Source: QWHO01 sp021404945
Lineage (GTDB): Bacteria > Vulcanimicrobiota > Xenobia > Xenobiales > QWHO01
Assembly (NCBI GenBank): GCA_963169765.1
Contig: CAUJEN010000140.1
Location: 8,554 to 72,553 of the forward strand
Direction of reading: 5' to 3'
DNA: 64,000 nt
Part shown: positions 34,738-42,990 of the stretch, in pieces
Position numbering within the stretch: the stretch's first letter is position 1
How the letters are laid out: every line of letters begins with the position of its first letter
The notes under the pieces: model-generated
The model's input: the letters and a program-made list of their open reading frames with translations, nothing else
Databases searched by the model: none
What the model was told of the DNA's origin: nothing
Made by a program: the position numbers and the translations under genes

Positions 34738-37057
34738 TAAACCCGCCCTGGGCGCGCACAAACCCCAACCAGGAACCATATTTTGACTTCGCCAAACGTG
34801 GGTCGTAGCGGTCCTGATAGGCCTCGAGGGCCGAGGGACGTCGGCCGTGCAACTCCGCGAATTCCTCGTAGTATCGGGTCAGAGCCTGGCCACCATCAAG
34901 ACGCAGGAGCCCACGCAAGAGGTCCACAGCTTCCAAGCTGTAGGTGACCTCGCAACCCGGTGGCAGGTCTGGATGCTCGCCCTTTCTGAGAAGCTCGAAG
35001 CAGCGAGCCAATTCGGAATCGCCGGGGGGCAGGTCGAATAGTGTTTGGGGCTTGATCAGGAAGGTCCGGTGGTTGCCAATGTAGTCAATGACGTTCAGGT
35101 GCTTCTTGCCGGGAGACAGGCGAAGGCCGCGGCCGAATTGCTGGAGCCAGATGATCCGCGACTCGGTGGGGCGGAGCATCAGGACGGTATCGATCTCAGG
35201 CAGGTCGACTCCCTCGTTGAACATGTCCACGCAGCAGAGGATATCCAACTCGCCGCGCCTGAGTCGATCAATGGATTCGGTGCGAGGGGCGCTCTCGGGC
35301 CCAGAGAAAACCGCCACAGAACGGAGGCCGTTGGCGGTGAAGAACTCCGCCATCCACAGGGCATGCCGAACCGAGCAACAGAAGGCCAGGGCTCGTTGCC
35401 CCTGGTAGCGGCGATAGTTCTCCAGGGCATTTTGAGCCCGAGCTTCGACAACAAGTGCATTCTCGAGCGCCTGTGGATCCCAACCGCCATTGCGCCAGGG
35501 TATGTTTCGATAATCGACCAGGTCTGGCACTCCGAAGTAGTGGAAAGGCACCAACAACTCGCGGCGCACACCCTCGAGCAAGTCGCACCGGTAGACCAGA
35601 TTCTGGCCGCAGAGCGCGAGGAGGTCCCCTCCATCGGTTCTTTCGGGAGTCGCGGTGAGACCCAGTAGAAATGCTGGCTCGAAATAATCGATGAGCTTGC
35701 GATAGGTGGCTGCGTGGGCATGGTGGAATTCGTCGATCACGATGTAGTCAAAACTTCGGCGGTCGAATTGCCGGAGGTGAGGAAGTCGACCCAGTGTGGA
35801 GACGGACGCGAAGAGCATGTCGGCTTGGGGGGCTTTCTCTAACCCATCGTAGAGGCCTAGATGGGCCTCGGGGCGCACCCGTCGGAAGGCTCGCATCGCT
35901 TGGGTCAGGATTTCCCGGCGGTGGGCCACAAACAGCACACGGCCATAGGGAAGGCTGTCAAAAGCCGCCAGAAATGTCTTGCCCAACCCGGTGGCGAGAA
36001 CCACCAGCCCGGCCCGGTTCCCGTGTGCACGGGTGGTTCTGAGGCGAGCCAGGGCCTCGACCTGGACCGGATGGGGCAGTGGCGCGGGAACGCTTTCTTC
36101 GCGCACGATTTCGACGGCTACAGGGCGTTCGGCCAGGAGAGATGAGCCGTCGAGCACGACTGGAGGTCGGCGCCGAGAGCGGTAGGAATCCAGCCACTCG
36201 GCCGTCAGTTCCACGGTTCGCCTGTGCGTGAACAGCCTTTCGAATGCTTGCGAGAGCTCAAGAGTGTTCTGGACCACCTTGTAGTTCCACTCCACCGCTT
36301 CGTGCAGCGCAGGGCGGCTCAGGTTCGAGCTTCCGACAAATCCCCTGGCCTGTCCGTCGCGCTGAAGGAAGAGGTAGGCCTTGGGGTGGAATCCCTGGTC
36401 TTTCGCCTCAAACACCCGCAGGTAGACTTGGCCTGGAAATCTGGCTTCGAGGTCCAGCAATCGAAGTAATGCGTCTGGGTCCGTAACTCCCAGGTAGTCT
36501 CCGGTTATCAGTCGCAGCCGTCCACCACGCGCGAGCAGATCCCCGAGCCGGTCCTCAATCTGCACAACTCCGGAAACCAGCACGAAACTGACGGCGATGT
36601 CGGCAAACTGCGCCCTGTCTAGCTCGGCCAGGAGGGGCCCGCCGAGATGGTCTTCCCCCAGGCCGGTGGTCAAGAGCGGGCCTTCCAGGCAGTTGGCTGG
36701 CTGCTGCAGGGCTGGGTGCCCACCGCCACAGGAGTCGGGGACATCCCCCCGATAGCGTGGAATCACGTGGACGTGCAGGTGCATCACGGTCTGCCCGGCT
36801 GCTTCGCCGACATTGATTCCGATATTGAAGCCGTCGGGGTTGTGGCGCTCGACAATGGCGTCTCGTGCCAGTTGCACCGCCCCCAGGAGATCCAGTTGCT
36901 CCGTAGCGGTAGCCGAGAACCAGTCCCCGACGTGCCGTCGCGTGGTCAACATTGCGTGTCCAGGGCTCACCGGGTTTGCATCCCACAGCCCCAGAACCCG
37001 GTCGCCCTGATGGAAGAGATGATTGGGGTCAGGTTGACAGAAAGGGCACGAGTTCAT
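34214..37057 (-). CDS. HIT - phospholipase D-like - SF2 helicase fusion (frameshifted near 34.73 kb)
   Basis: From ATG 37057, which overlaps the CARF stop by one base (TGATG). Residues 1-105: HIT domain with CPFC and HLHVHV (H93/H95/H97), a nucleotide hydrolase/transferase. Residues 130-290: PLD-like nuclease with HPKAYLF and GSSNLSRPAL. Residues 325-680: SF2 helicase with ATGLGKT (355-361), DEFHH (442-446), TATPERTDG and FGRGLRLSPGKK. After about residue 785 this frame turns into nonsense and the true product continues in the DUF3427 frame. The rejoined protein is about 1165 residues. PLD-helicase-DUF3427 proteins occur in defence islands; the added HIT domain and CARF coupling are unusual. 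Confidence 0.88.
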   Translation of the reverse strand: MNSCPFCQPDPNHLFHQGDRVLGLWDANPVSPGHAMLTTRRHVGDWFSATATEQLDLLGAVQLARDAIVERHNPDGFNIGINVGEAAGQTVMHLHVHVIPRYRGDVPDSCGGGHPALQQPANCLEGPLLTTGLGEDHLGGPLLAELDRAQFADIAVSFVLVSGVVQIEDRLGDLLARGGRLRLITGDYLGVTDPDALLRLLDLEARFPGQVYLRVFEAKDQGFHPKAYLFLQRDGQARGFVGSSNLSRPALHEAVEWNYKVVQNTLELSQAFERLFTHRRTVELTAEWLDSYRSRRRPPVVLDGSSLLAERPVAVEIVREESVPAPLPHPVQVEALARLRTTRAHGNRAGLVVLATGLGKTFLAAFDSLPYGRVLFVAHRREILTQAMRAFRRVRPEAHLGLYDGLEKAPQADMLFASVSTLGRLPHLRQFDRRSFDYIVIDEFHHAHAATYRKLIDYFEPAFLLGLTATPERTDGGDLLALCGQNLVYRCDLLEGVRRELLVPFHYFGVPDLVDYRNIPWRNGGWDPQALENALVVEARAQNALENYRRYQGQRALAFCCSVRHALWMAEFFTANGLRSVAVFSGPESAPRTESIDRLRRGELDILCCVDMFNEGVDLPEIDTVLMLRPTESRIIWLQQFGRGLRLSPGKKHLNVIDYIGNHRTFLIKPQTLFDLPPGDSELARCFELLRKGEHPDLPPGCEVTYSLEAVDLLRGLLRLDGGQALTRYYEEFAELHGRRPSALEAYQDRYDPRLAKSKYGSWLGFVRAQGGFTPPRRGCPGDPRPVPPGTGNHSPGKRRQDGLAPCHAQPGLPPRLGCARGAHRRVCPTGRPKRSAGEGREPQPERPAPPASPGAQFSHSCLERPDLRPGSLFHLPGGHLCNGVPGQPGDARTAATTRPRTGRLAAWRIPRPARASSRGPLRVPGWSRQRTAGALIAQANDTPTSV

Positions 37058-37728
37058 CAGTCGCTCTCCGCGCAGGCCGCGCAGAGCCATCGCGCCGGAT
37101 GGCGGGCGGTTCGCATGGCCGGGTCAACGGGGCGGTCGTACAGAATGCCCGACTTTGGAGCCAGTTCGAAGGCTGCTCGGTCCTCGCCCCAGGAGCCGAT
37201 AGGAGGCCGGTCGGCCCAGCAACTGCTCGGCCAGGGTCGCTGAGAATTGAAGGCCCAGGCGATCTGCTCGAGGTCGCTTACGGCCAGAACGTCCCACGGG
37301 TTCTCCGAGTGCCGCAGCTCGGACGTGCCCTCCACCACGATTCCTCGCCGCTCGTTGTCGCGCTCCCGGCCTCCGACGTAGCAGAAGCGATAGCCTCTCG
37401 TGATGCCGGCCAGGACGAGAGCTGCCGTCATCGGCTTGGTCCCGCCGGTGTAATCGACAACGATCTCCTCGGGCTTGAACCCCTGCTCCTCGACCTTGCG
37501 ACAACAATTGAGCGCCCTTTCGTAGCAGTGCTGCAGGTCTTCGATCTCCTCGACCAGGACCTTGTGGTCGGAAAACTGGTGGCTCGCCTTCTGGCGAACC
37601 AGGGGAATGCTCTCCACGGATTCTTGCGATGTGTAGAAGCACACAAAGTCGGGCTTATGTCCCTGAATCGAGCAGGCCACCGGCTCGGGCGACTTTCCCA
37701 GCGCGACGATCAGAGCGGTCTTCTTCAT
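37057..37728 (-). CDS. CARF-domain protein (TIGR02710-like), probably truncated
   Basis: 223 residues. The N-terminal Rossmann-like start TALIVALGKSPEPV and the ligand-loop motif VDYTGGTKPMTAAL (92-100 core) are those of CRISPR-associated CARF proteins, which bind cyclic oligoadenylates. After WAFNSQR (about residue 163) the sequence becomes Pro/Trp/Arg-rich and non-helical. A neighbouring frame (LAEQLLGRPASYRLLG) looks more natural, so a frameshift may have removed the effector or helical tail. No HEPN R-x4-6-H or nuclease motif is present. The stop is coupled to the helicase start by TGATG. Confidence 0.75.
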   Translation of the reverse strand: MKKTALIVALGKSPEPVACSIQGHKPDFVCFYTSQESVESIPLVRQKASHQFSDHKVLVEEIEDLQHCYERALNCCRKVEEQGFKPEEIVVDYTGGTKPMTAALVLAGITRGYRFCYVGGRERDNERRGIVVEGTSELRHSENPWDVLAVSDLEQIAWAFNSQRPWPSSCWADRPPIGSWGEDRAAFELAPKSGILYDRPVDPAMRTARHPARWLCAACAESD

Positions 37729-37918
37729 CGGGCCTGGTTCACCCGACTCGGGGAAGAGCCCTGCCCGCTTCCGGGGGCAGCTCTCGTTGCTCGGACGCCC
37801 CGGGGAGACCAGGGTAATTGGACTTGGCCAGGCCCCGGAGTGCTCTCGACCCCGAGCCTCAGCAATAACTGTGATGGAACCTGGCTCTCGAGGGCTTCAG
37901 CCCGTCCTTGGCACGTTT

Positions 37919-38839
37919 CTATCCACGCGACGCCTCGAGAAGCCTTTGCAGCTCCTCAAAAGCCATGCCCGTCAACTCGTGCACGGCCTCTACGGGGGTG
38001 CCACTGGCCAGAAGCTTGCGGGCAACGGTTTCCATTGCCGTGGCCTCGCCTTTGGCTCGTCCCCTGGCCTCGCCCGTGGCCTCGCCTTTGGCTCGTCCCC
38101 TGGCCTCGCCCCTGGCCTCGGCGCGTTCGAGCTGGCTGGCCCAATCGTGTCGAGCCTTCTCGCGAAGCTCAATCAGCTCTCTTACCTCATCGCTGGCATA
38201 GGCTCGTCTCATTGCTTCCAGAGTCCTTTCTATTCCTTCTTCTTTCTTCAGGGTCTCCGGAACATCCTCGAGCCCCGTCTGGTAGAGCTCGCCGAATCTC
38301 AGCACGTGCAGCCATTTCTCGAACGGAGTCCGAAGACGTCTGGGTTTGGCCTGCTTGAACTTGCTCAGCTCGATATAGTGAAGCTCGAGCAGGTCTGTCA
38401 ACTCTCGTCCGTTCTTGGCGTCTTGGAAGCGGTAGACGCTGTGCAGCTCGGGCAGGTTGGGAAAGAGATCAAAGTCGAGCAGCGAGATCCCGATGGTGCG
38501 CCTCAATGCGCTGTAAGGCTCACCTGGAGCCAATTGCTCGCCGAAAAGCCGCGCCAGGTAATACAGCGAGCGGGCTACATAATCGCCTTCGTCCCACATC
38601 TGGACCTCGATGTTGTAAAGTTGCCCCAAACCATCCCGCGCCTTGACGTCCAGGATGACGCCGCGTTCACGCAGATATTCCTTGTTGATGTGTGGATTCA
38701 GGATCTCCAACTCGAGGATGCGCTCCTGGCCCCGAAAGTCGAGCAGCGCATTCAGGAGCGCGCGGAGAAGCGGCTCGTTCTGCGGGGTGCCGAAGACGAT
38801 CTTGAAGACAATGTCGTTGAGCAGGGTGGGGTGGGTCAC
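37919..38839 (-). CDS. Rpn-family PD-(D/E)XK nuclease / putative transposase
   Basis: 306 residues. N-terminal NDIVFKIVFGTPQNEPLLRALLNALL and the catalytic stretch GVILDVKARDGLGQLYNIEVQ (D-x..E-x-Q) match the PD-(D/E)XK transposase-like Rpn family. Near the C-terminus, ARGEARGRAKGEAT is repeated in tandem (36-bp DNA repeat around 38.05-38.12 kb), then MAFEELQRLLEAS. Rpn proteins act in recombination or phage defence. It lies between two CARF genes, with 79-190-base gaps, and may be a separate insertion. Confidence 0.88.
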   Translation of the reverse strand: MTHPTLLNDIVFKIVFGTPQNEPLLRALLNALLDFRGQERILELEILNPHINKEYLRERGVILDVKARDGLGQLYNIEVQMWDEGDYVARSLYYLARLFGEQLAPGEPYSALRRTIGISLLDFDLFPNLPELHSVYRFQDAKNGRELTDLLELHYIELSKFKQAKPRRLRTPFEKWLHVLRFGELYQTGLEDVPETLKKEEGIERTLEAMRRAYASDEVRELIELREKARHDWASQLERAEARGEARGRAKGEATGEARGRAKGEATAMETVARKLLASGTPVEAVHELTGMAFEELQRLLEASRG

Positions 38840-38918
38840 TGGCTCCCCGATTATAAGGAAGGCCCCTGCCCGTGTCGAGTCGGGCTGGCCCCTGGAGACG
38901 AATCACTCCGCACTCAGC

Positions 38919-40277
38919 TCAACTCCGCTCGATACAGTCGATCAGGCCTTCGAGAATCTCGGTAAGCTCTTTGCCCGCAGCGGTCCAGTCCTTGTCGGAA
39001 ATGGGGAGATCACGTGGCGCATTCGGGTTGGTATAAGCGTGGTTGAGCTCGTTTCGCATATTCTTCAGCTTGCTGAGGGCGGGCTTGAGTCTGGCCCAAA
39101 GAGATTCATCAACCGGAGGTGACTGCCGCCACGCCTCCACCTGATCCGCCTGCCACCCTTCCCCACAGGACTGGTTTGAAAACGCTCTCTCGAGAGCCCC
39201 GAGCAGAAGGTCTTGATCTGTTCTGCTTTGATTGCGTCCATGCTCGGAGAGCTCGGCCAGCGCAGTGACAAAGGCCTCTCGAAGAAAGGTGAGCGCCTGC
39301 ATGGCCAGGCCGTACCGCAGGCACCATGAGGCGGCAGCCCTCTGAGCCTTCAGATTGCCCTTCTTGGAGGTGTGCTCCTCAGGAAACTCGCTCAAGGCGC
39401 AGACGACTCTATCCAGGACCAACCCGAGAGGTCGCAGTTGGGGATCGTGTCCGACCTCGTCCCTGGCCTCGCTGGCTGTTCCCCTCAAGTGGGCGGCTCG
39501 TGCTCCGATACCTGGTGAGTGACACTTCACCAGAGCATCGCCAAATTGCTCAAAAGCTCGCGGAAGATTTCTGAGAGCCTTTGGCATGTCGCGTTGCAGT
39601 CGTTTGCCCAGAGTGACGATGGGGTTGCGGGCCAGCCGCGCCAGTGGCCGGGTATCTCCATCGTTCAAGAAGGAGGAGAGCGCTCTCGTCCATTCGCGGA
39701 CAATCAGGAATGGCTGGAGGTTCCAGGTGGGCGCCAGGCCGTCGAGTTGAGCCTGGTCAGCCCCATAGGTCAATTCGACGATCATCGCCCCTTTGACCAT
39801 CTCGACGTATTCAAGCGCGAGAAGCACCAGGATGGGCAGGGTCCGAAATCCGTGAGTCAGATCGACGTAGAGGTCCGCGTTCTCCGGCACAAGCCTGGCT
39901 ACCAGGTCGAAAATCTGCCAGAACTCTTCGAGCTTCTCGCCTCGCGGGATGTCCTCCGTCGTTGCCTCTATCTCGAAGCGTTTCAACTCGTTCGCAAGCC
40001 CCGACAGGCGCACCGAGCCGCCTGATGAAGGGATGGAGTGATCGAAGTCTTCCCAGTTCCTGGTTCTTGCCTGCTCCGTCACCAGGATGTAGGCGGCGCT
40101 GAGGTGAACCCCTTTGGCCTTCAGTGCCGAGAGTCGAGCTGCCTGGACAAAACGTGTCGGCTCGGCCTGAGCTTCCAATGGGTCAATGGGCGCATAGGTC
40201 AATTCGCGGTATGGGCTTGTTCCAAGACATGAGATGAAGACCGCCGGCCTCTCGATGGATTCTGTGCTTAACTGCAT
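38919..40277 (-). CDS. CARF-HEPN ribonuclease, TIGR02221/Csx1-type
   Basis: 452 residues from the ATG at 40277 (GAGGAGG upstream). CARF domain about 10-190: FISCLGTSPYREL and YVDLTHGFRTLPIL, the second being the TIGR02221 ligand motif (139-146). The C-terminal HEPN domain has R408NELNH413, the R-x4-H RNase active site. In type III CRISPR systems such proteins degrade RNA when cyclic oligoadenylate is bound. Sits 66 bases after the TPR/cold-shock gene in the cas1-cas2 strand order. Confidence 0.9.
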   Translation of the reverse strand: MQLSTESIERPAVFISCLGTSPYRELTYAPIDPLEAQAEPTRFVQAARLSALKAKGVHLSAAYILVTEQARTRNWEDFDHSIPSSGGSVRLSGLANELKRFEIEATTEDIPRGEKLEEFWQIFDLVARLVPENADLYVDLTHGFRTLPILVLLALEYVEMVKGAMIVELTYGADQAQLDGLAPTWNLQPFLIVREWTRALSSFLNDGDTRPLARLARNPIVTLGKRLQRDMPKALRNLPRAFEQFGDALVKCHSPGIGARAAHLRGTASEARDEVGHDPQLRPLGLVLDRVVCALSEFPEEHTSKKGNLKAQRAAASWCLRYGLAMQALTFLREAFVTALAELSEHGRNQSRTDQDLLLGALERAFSNQSCGEGWQADQVEAWRQSPPVDESLWARLKPALSKLKNMRNELNHAYTNPNAPRDLPISDKDWTAAGKELTEILEGLIDCIERS

Positions 40278-40343
40278 TGCGTTTCCTCCTCGCCTGACTC
40301 GGCTTCGAAGCCGCCGCAACCCCCTCCTGGAGCCACGCCACGA

Positions 40344-41639
40344 CTACCCACGCTTTTTCACCTCCCCCGCCTGCCACGCCGGCCGCCCCTTCTTCTTGTC
40401 AAACCCCTGCACGGGAACAAAGTCCACCTTCGCCCCGTCCTTGCGGCAGTCGGCCGGCAGGTCCCTGACCAGCACGAAGAAGCGGTCAGACTTGTCGCGA
40501 ATGAAGCAGAACGGGCGCTCGTCCCCGCAGCCCTCCACGCGCCCGGAGCGGCGCTCCTGCCCGGCCGCCAGGCTGCTCAGGCAGATCTCCTTCCACTCCC
40601 GGCTGCTCCTGTGCGGAAGCTCGACTCCCGCCTGCTCGATCGAGGCCAGCACGTCCTGGTGGATGGCGCGCGCCGGCCAGGCGTTCTCCGAGCGAAGCTG
40701 CAGGCACCAGCCCAGCCAGTTGCCGGCGGTGGCGAAGTCTCCCAGCTCGCAGTGGATGCGGGCCAGCAGCAGAAAGAGGTTCACCTTGGCGCTGTCTTCT
40801 CCGTGCGAGACGACTGCCTCCTCTGCCAGGGCGCGGCCTGAGGCGACGTCCCCCAGCTCGAGGCGCAGTCTGGCGAGGTCGGCCAGCACGTACCACTGCT
40901 TGCGCCGGGCGCCCAGATGCTCCTGGAGGATGGCGGCGGCCTCCTCGGGCTTGCCCTGGCCGGCCAGGCAGGCCGCATGCCAGCGCAGAAAGTCCGGGCT
41001 GTGCGGGTAGGCGTCGCGGGCCTGACGCGCCGCGCTCACGCCCTCCTCCCACCGCTCCAGGTTGGTGAGGGCTTTCACGCGAGCCAGGTGCCATCGCTCC
41101 AGAGGTGCCATCTGCTTGCGTCCCTCTTGAGGGCGGGCATCCAGGCCCTCGGGAGACAGTCGCTCGCACCAGCTCAGCACCTCGCCCCACTGGCCGCGCC
41201 GGCGAGCCGCCCCCACCGCCGCGAAAACTACGAGCTGGAGGGCCAGGCCTTCGGCTCCTTCGGCCACCATCTCGCGGGCGGCCTCCAGCACCTTCTCTTC
41301 CTGGCCTTCCCTCTGCTGGGCCGGTTGCAGTCTGGCGGCGTAGAGGCACCAGACCAGCTCCCATCTCAGGGCGTTCTGGTCGGGCCAGGTCCGAATGGCG
41401 CGCCGAGCCACGCCCAGCGCCGCCTCCGGGTAGCCCGCCTTGCGCAGGCAGAAGGCGTAGCGCCAGGCGGCTCCCGCCGAGGGGCTTTTCTTCAGGCAGG
41501 CGTGGAAGTAGGCCCCGGCCCGAGCCCACTGGCCGGCCTTGCGCAGGGCCTCGGCCTCCATCCACGACAGTGAGACTTCCTCAGTTGGAGCCGCCTCGAC
41601 GGCTCCCGGAGCGCTCTCTACCTCGTCTGCGATCTGCAC
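40344..41639 (-). CDS. TPR protein with C-terminal cold-shock-like domain, cas operon member
   Basis: 431 residues, GTG start 16 bases after cas2. Residues 20-330 are TPR-like helix pairs (ALRKAGQWARAGAYFHACLK, AEEAVVSHGEDSAKVNLFLLL and others). Residues about 365-425 resemble a cold-shock OB fold: GRVEGCGDERPFCFIRD, RFFVLVRDLP and GAKVDFVPVQGFDKKKGRPAW, suggesting single-stranded nucleic acid binding. A TPR scaffold tethering an OB fold next to cas1-cas2 could handle prespacer or transcript substrates. Function not established. Confidence 0.78.
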   Translation of the reverse strand: MQIADEVESAPGAVEAAPTEEVSLSWMEAEALRKAGQWARAGAYFHACLKKSPSAGAAWRYAFCLRKAGYPEAALGVARRAIRTWPDQNALRWELVWCLYAARLQPAQQREGQEEKVLEAAREMVAEGAEGLALQLVVFAAVGAARRRGQWGEVLSWCERLSPEGLDARPQEGRKQMAPLERWHLARVKALTNLERWEEGVSAARQARDAYPHSPDFLRWHAACLAGQGKPEEAAAILQEHLGARRKQWYVLADLARLRLELGDVASGRALAEEAVVSHGEDSAKVNLFLLLARIHCELGDFATAGNWLGWCLQLRSENAWPARAIHQDVLASIEQAGVELPHRSSREWKEICLSSLAAGQERRSGRVEGCGDERPFCFIRDKSDRFFVLVRDLPADCRKDGAKVDFVPVQGFDKKKGRPAWQAGEVKKRG

Positions 41640-41655
41640 GTGCCTGGCTCCCTTC

Positions 41656-41937
41656 TTACACGATGTAAACCTGGTCGGTGTCGTCCTCGGTCACCGTGCC
41701 CAGCCCGGTGACCTGCACCAGGCCCACGCATCGCCGACAGAGCACATAGTAGCGAACGCTGTCCTCATAATGGCGCACCAGGCTGTCGACTCTGGTGCGC
41801 ATCTCCTGCAGCTGGCCTTCCGACACGATGCACTCGAAGACGCTCTTTTGCACCCGCCGCCCGTAGCCGAGCAGCACCTCGGCCACCTCCGAGCGAATCG
41901 GGTCCTGCACGATGTCGTAGGTGACCAGCACGAACAT
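41656..41937 (-). CDS. cas2: Cas2 CRISPR adaptation protein
   Basis: 93 residues from the ATG at 41937, which overlaps the cas1 stop by one base (TGATG). Ferredoxin-like fold with MFVLVTYDIVQDP (Asp8), R-x-x-V-x-x-x-L-x-x-Y-G-x-R-V-Q-K-S-V-F-E-C and VRYYVLC. It forms the structural core of the Cas1-Cas2 integrase. The C-terminal tail VTEDDTDQVYIV is typical of Cas2. Confidence 0.95.
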   Translation of the reverse strand: MFVLVTYDIVQDPIRSEVAEVLLGYGRRVQKSVFECIVSEGQLQEMRTRVDSLVRHYEDSVRYYVLCRRCVGLVQVTGLGTVTEDDTDQVYIV

Positions 41938-42989
41938 CAGCGGAACCCGAACGGCACGTACTCTTCCTCGCCCTGAAAGTGGCGGGCGAGGAGGCGTGCT
42001 TGCTCGAGGCAGATCTGTCGCAGAGCCAGGCTCACGCCGAACCGCGCGTAGGGGGCCGGGCGGCGCAGTCTGGCTTCGTACAGGGTGATCCACTTGGGCA
42101 GACTGGCCCGGGCAAAGAGCACCGGGTATTCGTCCGGGGCCTCGGGGGGCAGCTCGTCGTCGAGCTCGGCCGGCAGGTCCGCCTCGGGCTGGTAGCGGAA
42201 GTCGGCAGGCACGATCTGGCGGGTGCTCACGCTTTTGAGGGCCAGCGCGTCCACCAGCACGGGTCGAAACTCTTCCATGAGATCGAGCACCAGACTGGGC
42301 TTTCCGTTGTCGGGAGCGTGCAGGGCACCCAGGTAGGGGTCGAGCCCCACCGTCTGCACGCTGGCCGAGATGGTGCCCAACAACAGAGCGTAGCCAAAAC
42401 TGAGCATGGAGTTGAAGGCGTCCCGCGGGGGGCGCTTGGAGCGCAGCGTGAAGCGAAACTCCTCGGGCACGAGGTGCTGGCCCACGGCAGGGAAGTAGGC
42501 TGCTGCGGCGTTCCCCTCCCAGCCGCGCACCTCGTCGAGGGAGGCAGCGTCGTTCAGTCGCGACTCGCAGTATCGAATGCGGTGGATCGCCTTCTTCACG
42601 TCTCGCTCGTAGCGACCGCGGGTGCGCCGGCTCAGCAGGTAGCGGCAGTTGACCAGCTTACCGCGCACGAAGCGTCGGGCCAGGTCGAGCTCGAAGGCAG
42701 GGTCGTCGAGCCGGCGAAACTGCTGGCGGCGAACCAGAATGTTCTTGCCCTCGCGCGAGGCGAGCCGCCCTCGGTAGCGGCCCGAGCGCGTGAGGAACAC
42801 CGTGTCGATGCCGGTCTCGAGCAGAAAAGCGATGGCCTGCGGGGTGAGGCTGACGTTGCCCATGATCGCGACCTGCTCGAGCTTGGAGGCGTGGAGCCAC
42901 TGCAGGGTCTGCCCGTGCTTCTTGATGATCAGTCGCCCCCCGGAGACCTGCAGGGTGGCCCCCTGGTCGATGAGGTAGAGCACCGACAT
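41937..42989 (-). CDS. cas1: Cas1 CRISPR integrase
   Basis: 350 residues. Metal-binding residues are E158 (GWEGNAAAAYF), H224 (DPYLGALHA) and E239 (DLMEEFRPVLVD), with conserved N193 in FNSMLSFGYALL. It inserts new spacers into a CRISPR array together with Cas2. The ATG follows the CAPP stop after one base and the stop overlaps cas2, so primase-polymerase, cas1 and cas2 form one translational unit. No reverse transcriptase or Cas6 fusion is seen. Confidence 0.96.
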   Translation of the reverse strand: MSVLYLIDQGATLQVSGGRLIIKKHGQTLQWLHASKLEQVAIMGNVSLTPQAIAFLLETGIDTVFLTRSGRYRGRLASREGKNILVRRQQFRRLDDPAFELDLARRFVRGKLVNCRYLLSRRTRGRYERDVKKAIHRIRYCESRLNDAASLDEVRGWEGNAAAAYFPAVGQHLVPEEFRFTLRSKRPPRDAFNSMLSFGYALLLGTISASVQTVGLDPYLGALHAPDNGKPSLVLDLMEEFRPVLVDALALKSVSTRQIVPADFRYQPEADLPAELDDELPPEAPDEYPVLFARASLPKWITLYEARLRRPAPYARFGVSLALRQICLEQARLLARHFQGEEEYVPFGFR

Positions 42990-42990
42990 C

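Noticed and set aside
36952..38358. 468-codon plus-strand frame opposite the CARF and Rpn genes
   Set aside because: Arg/Pro/Leu-rich shadow; both minus-strand genes have family motifs.
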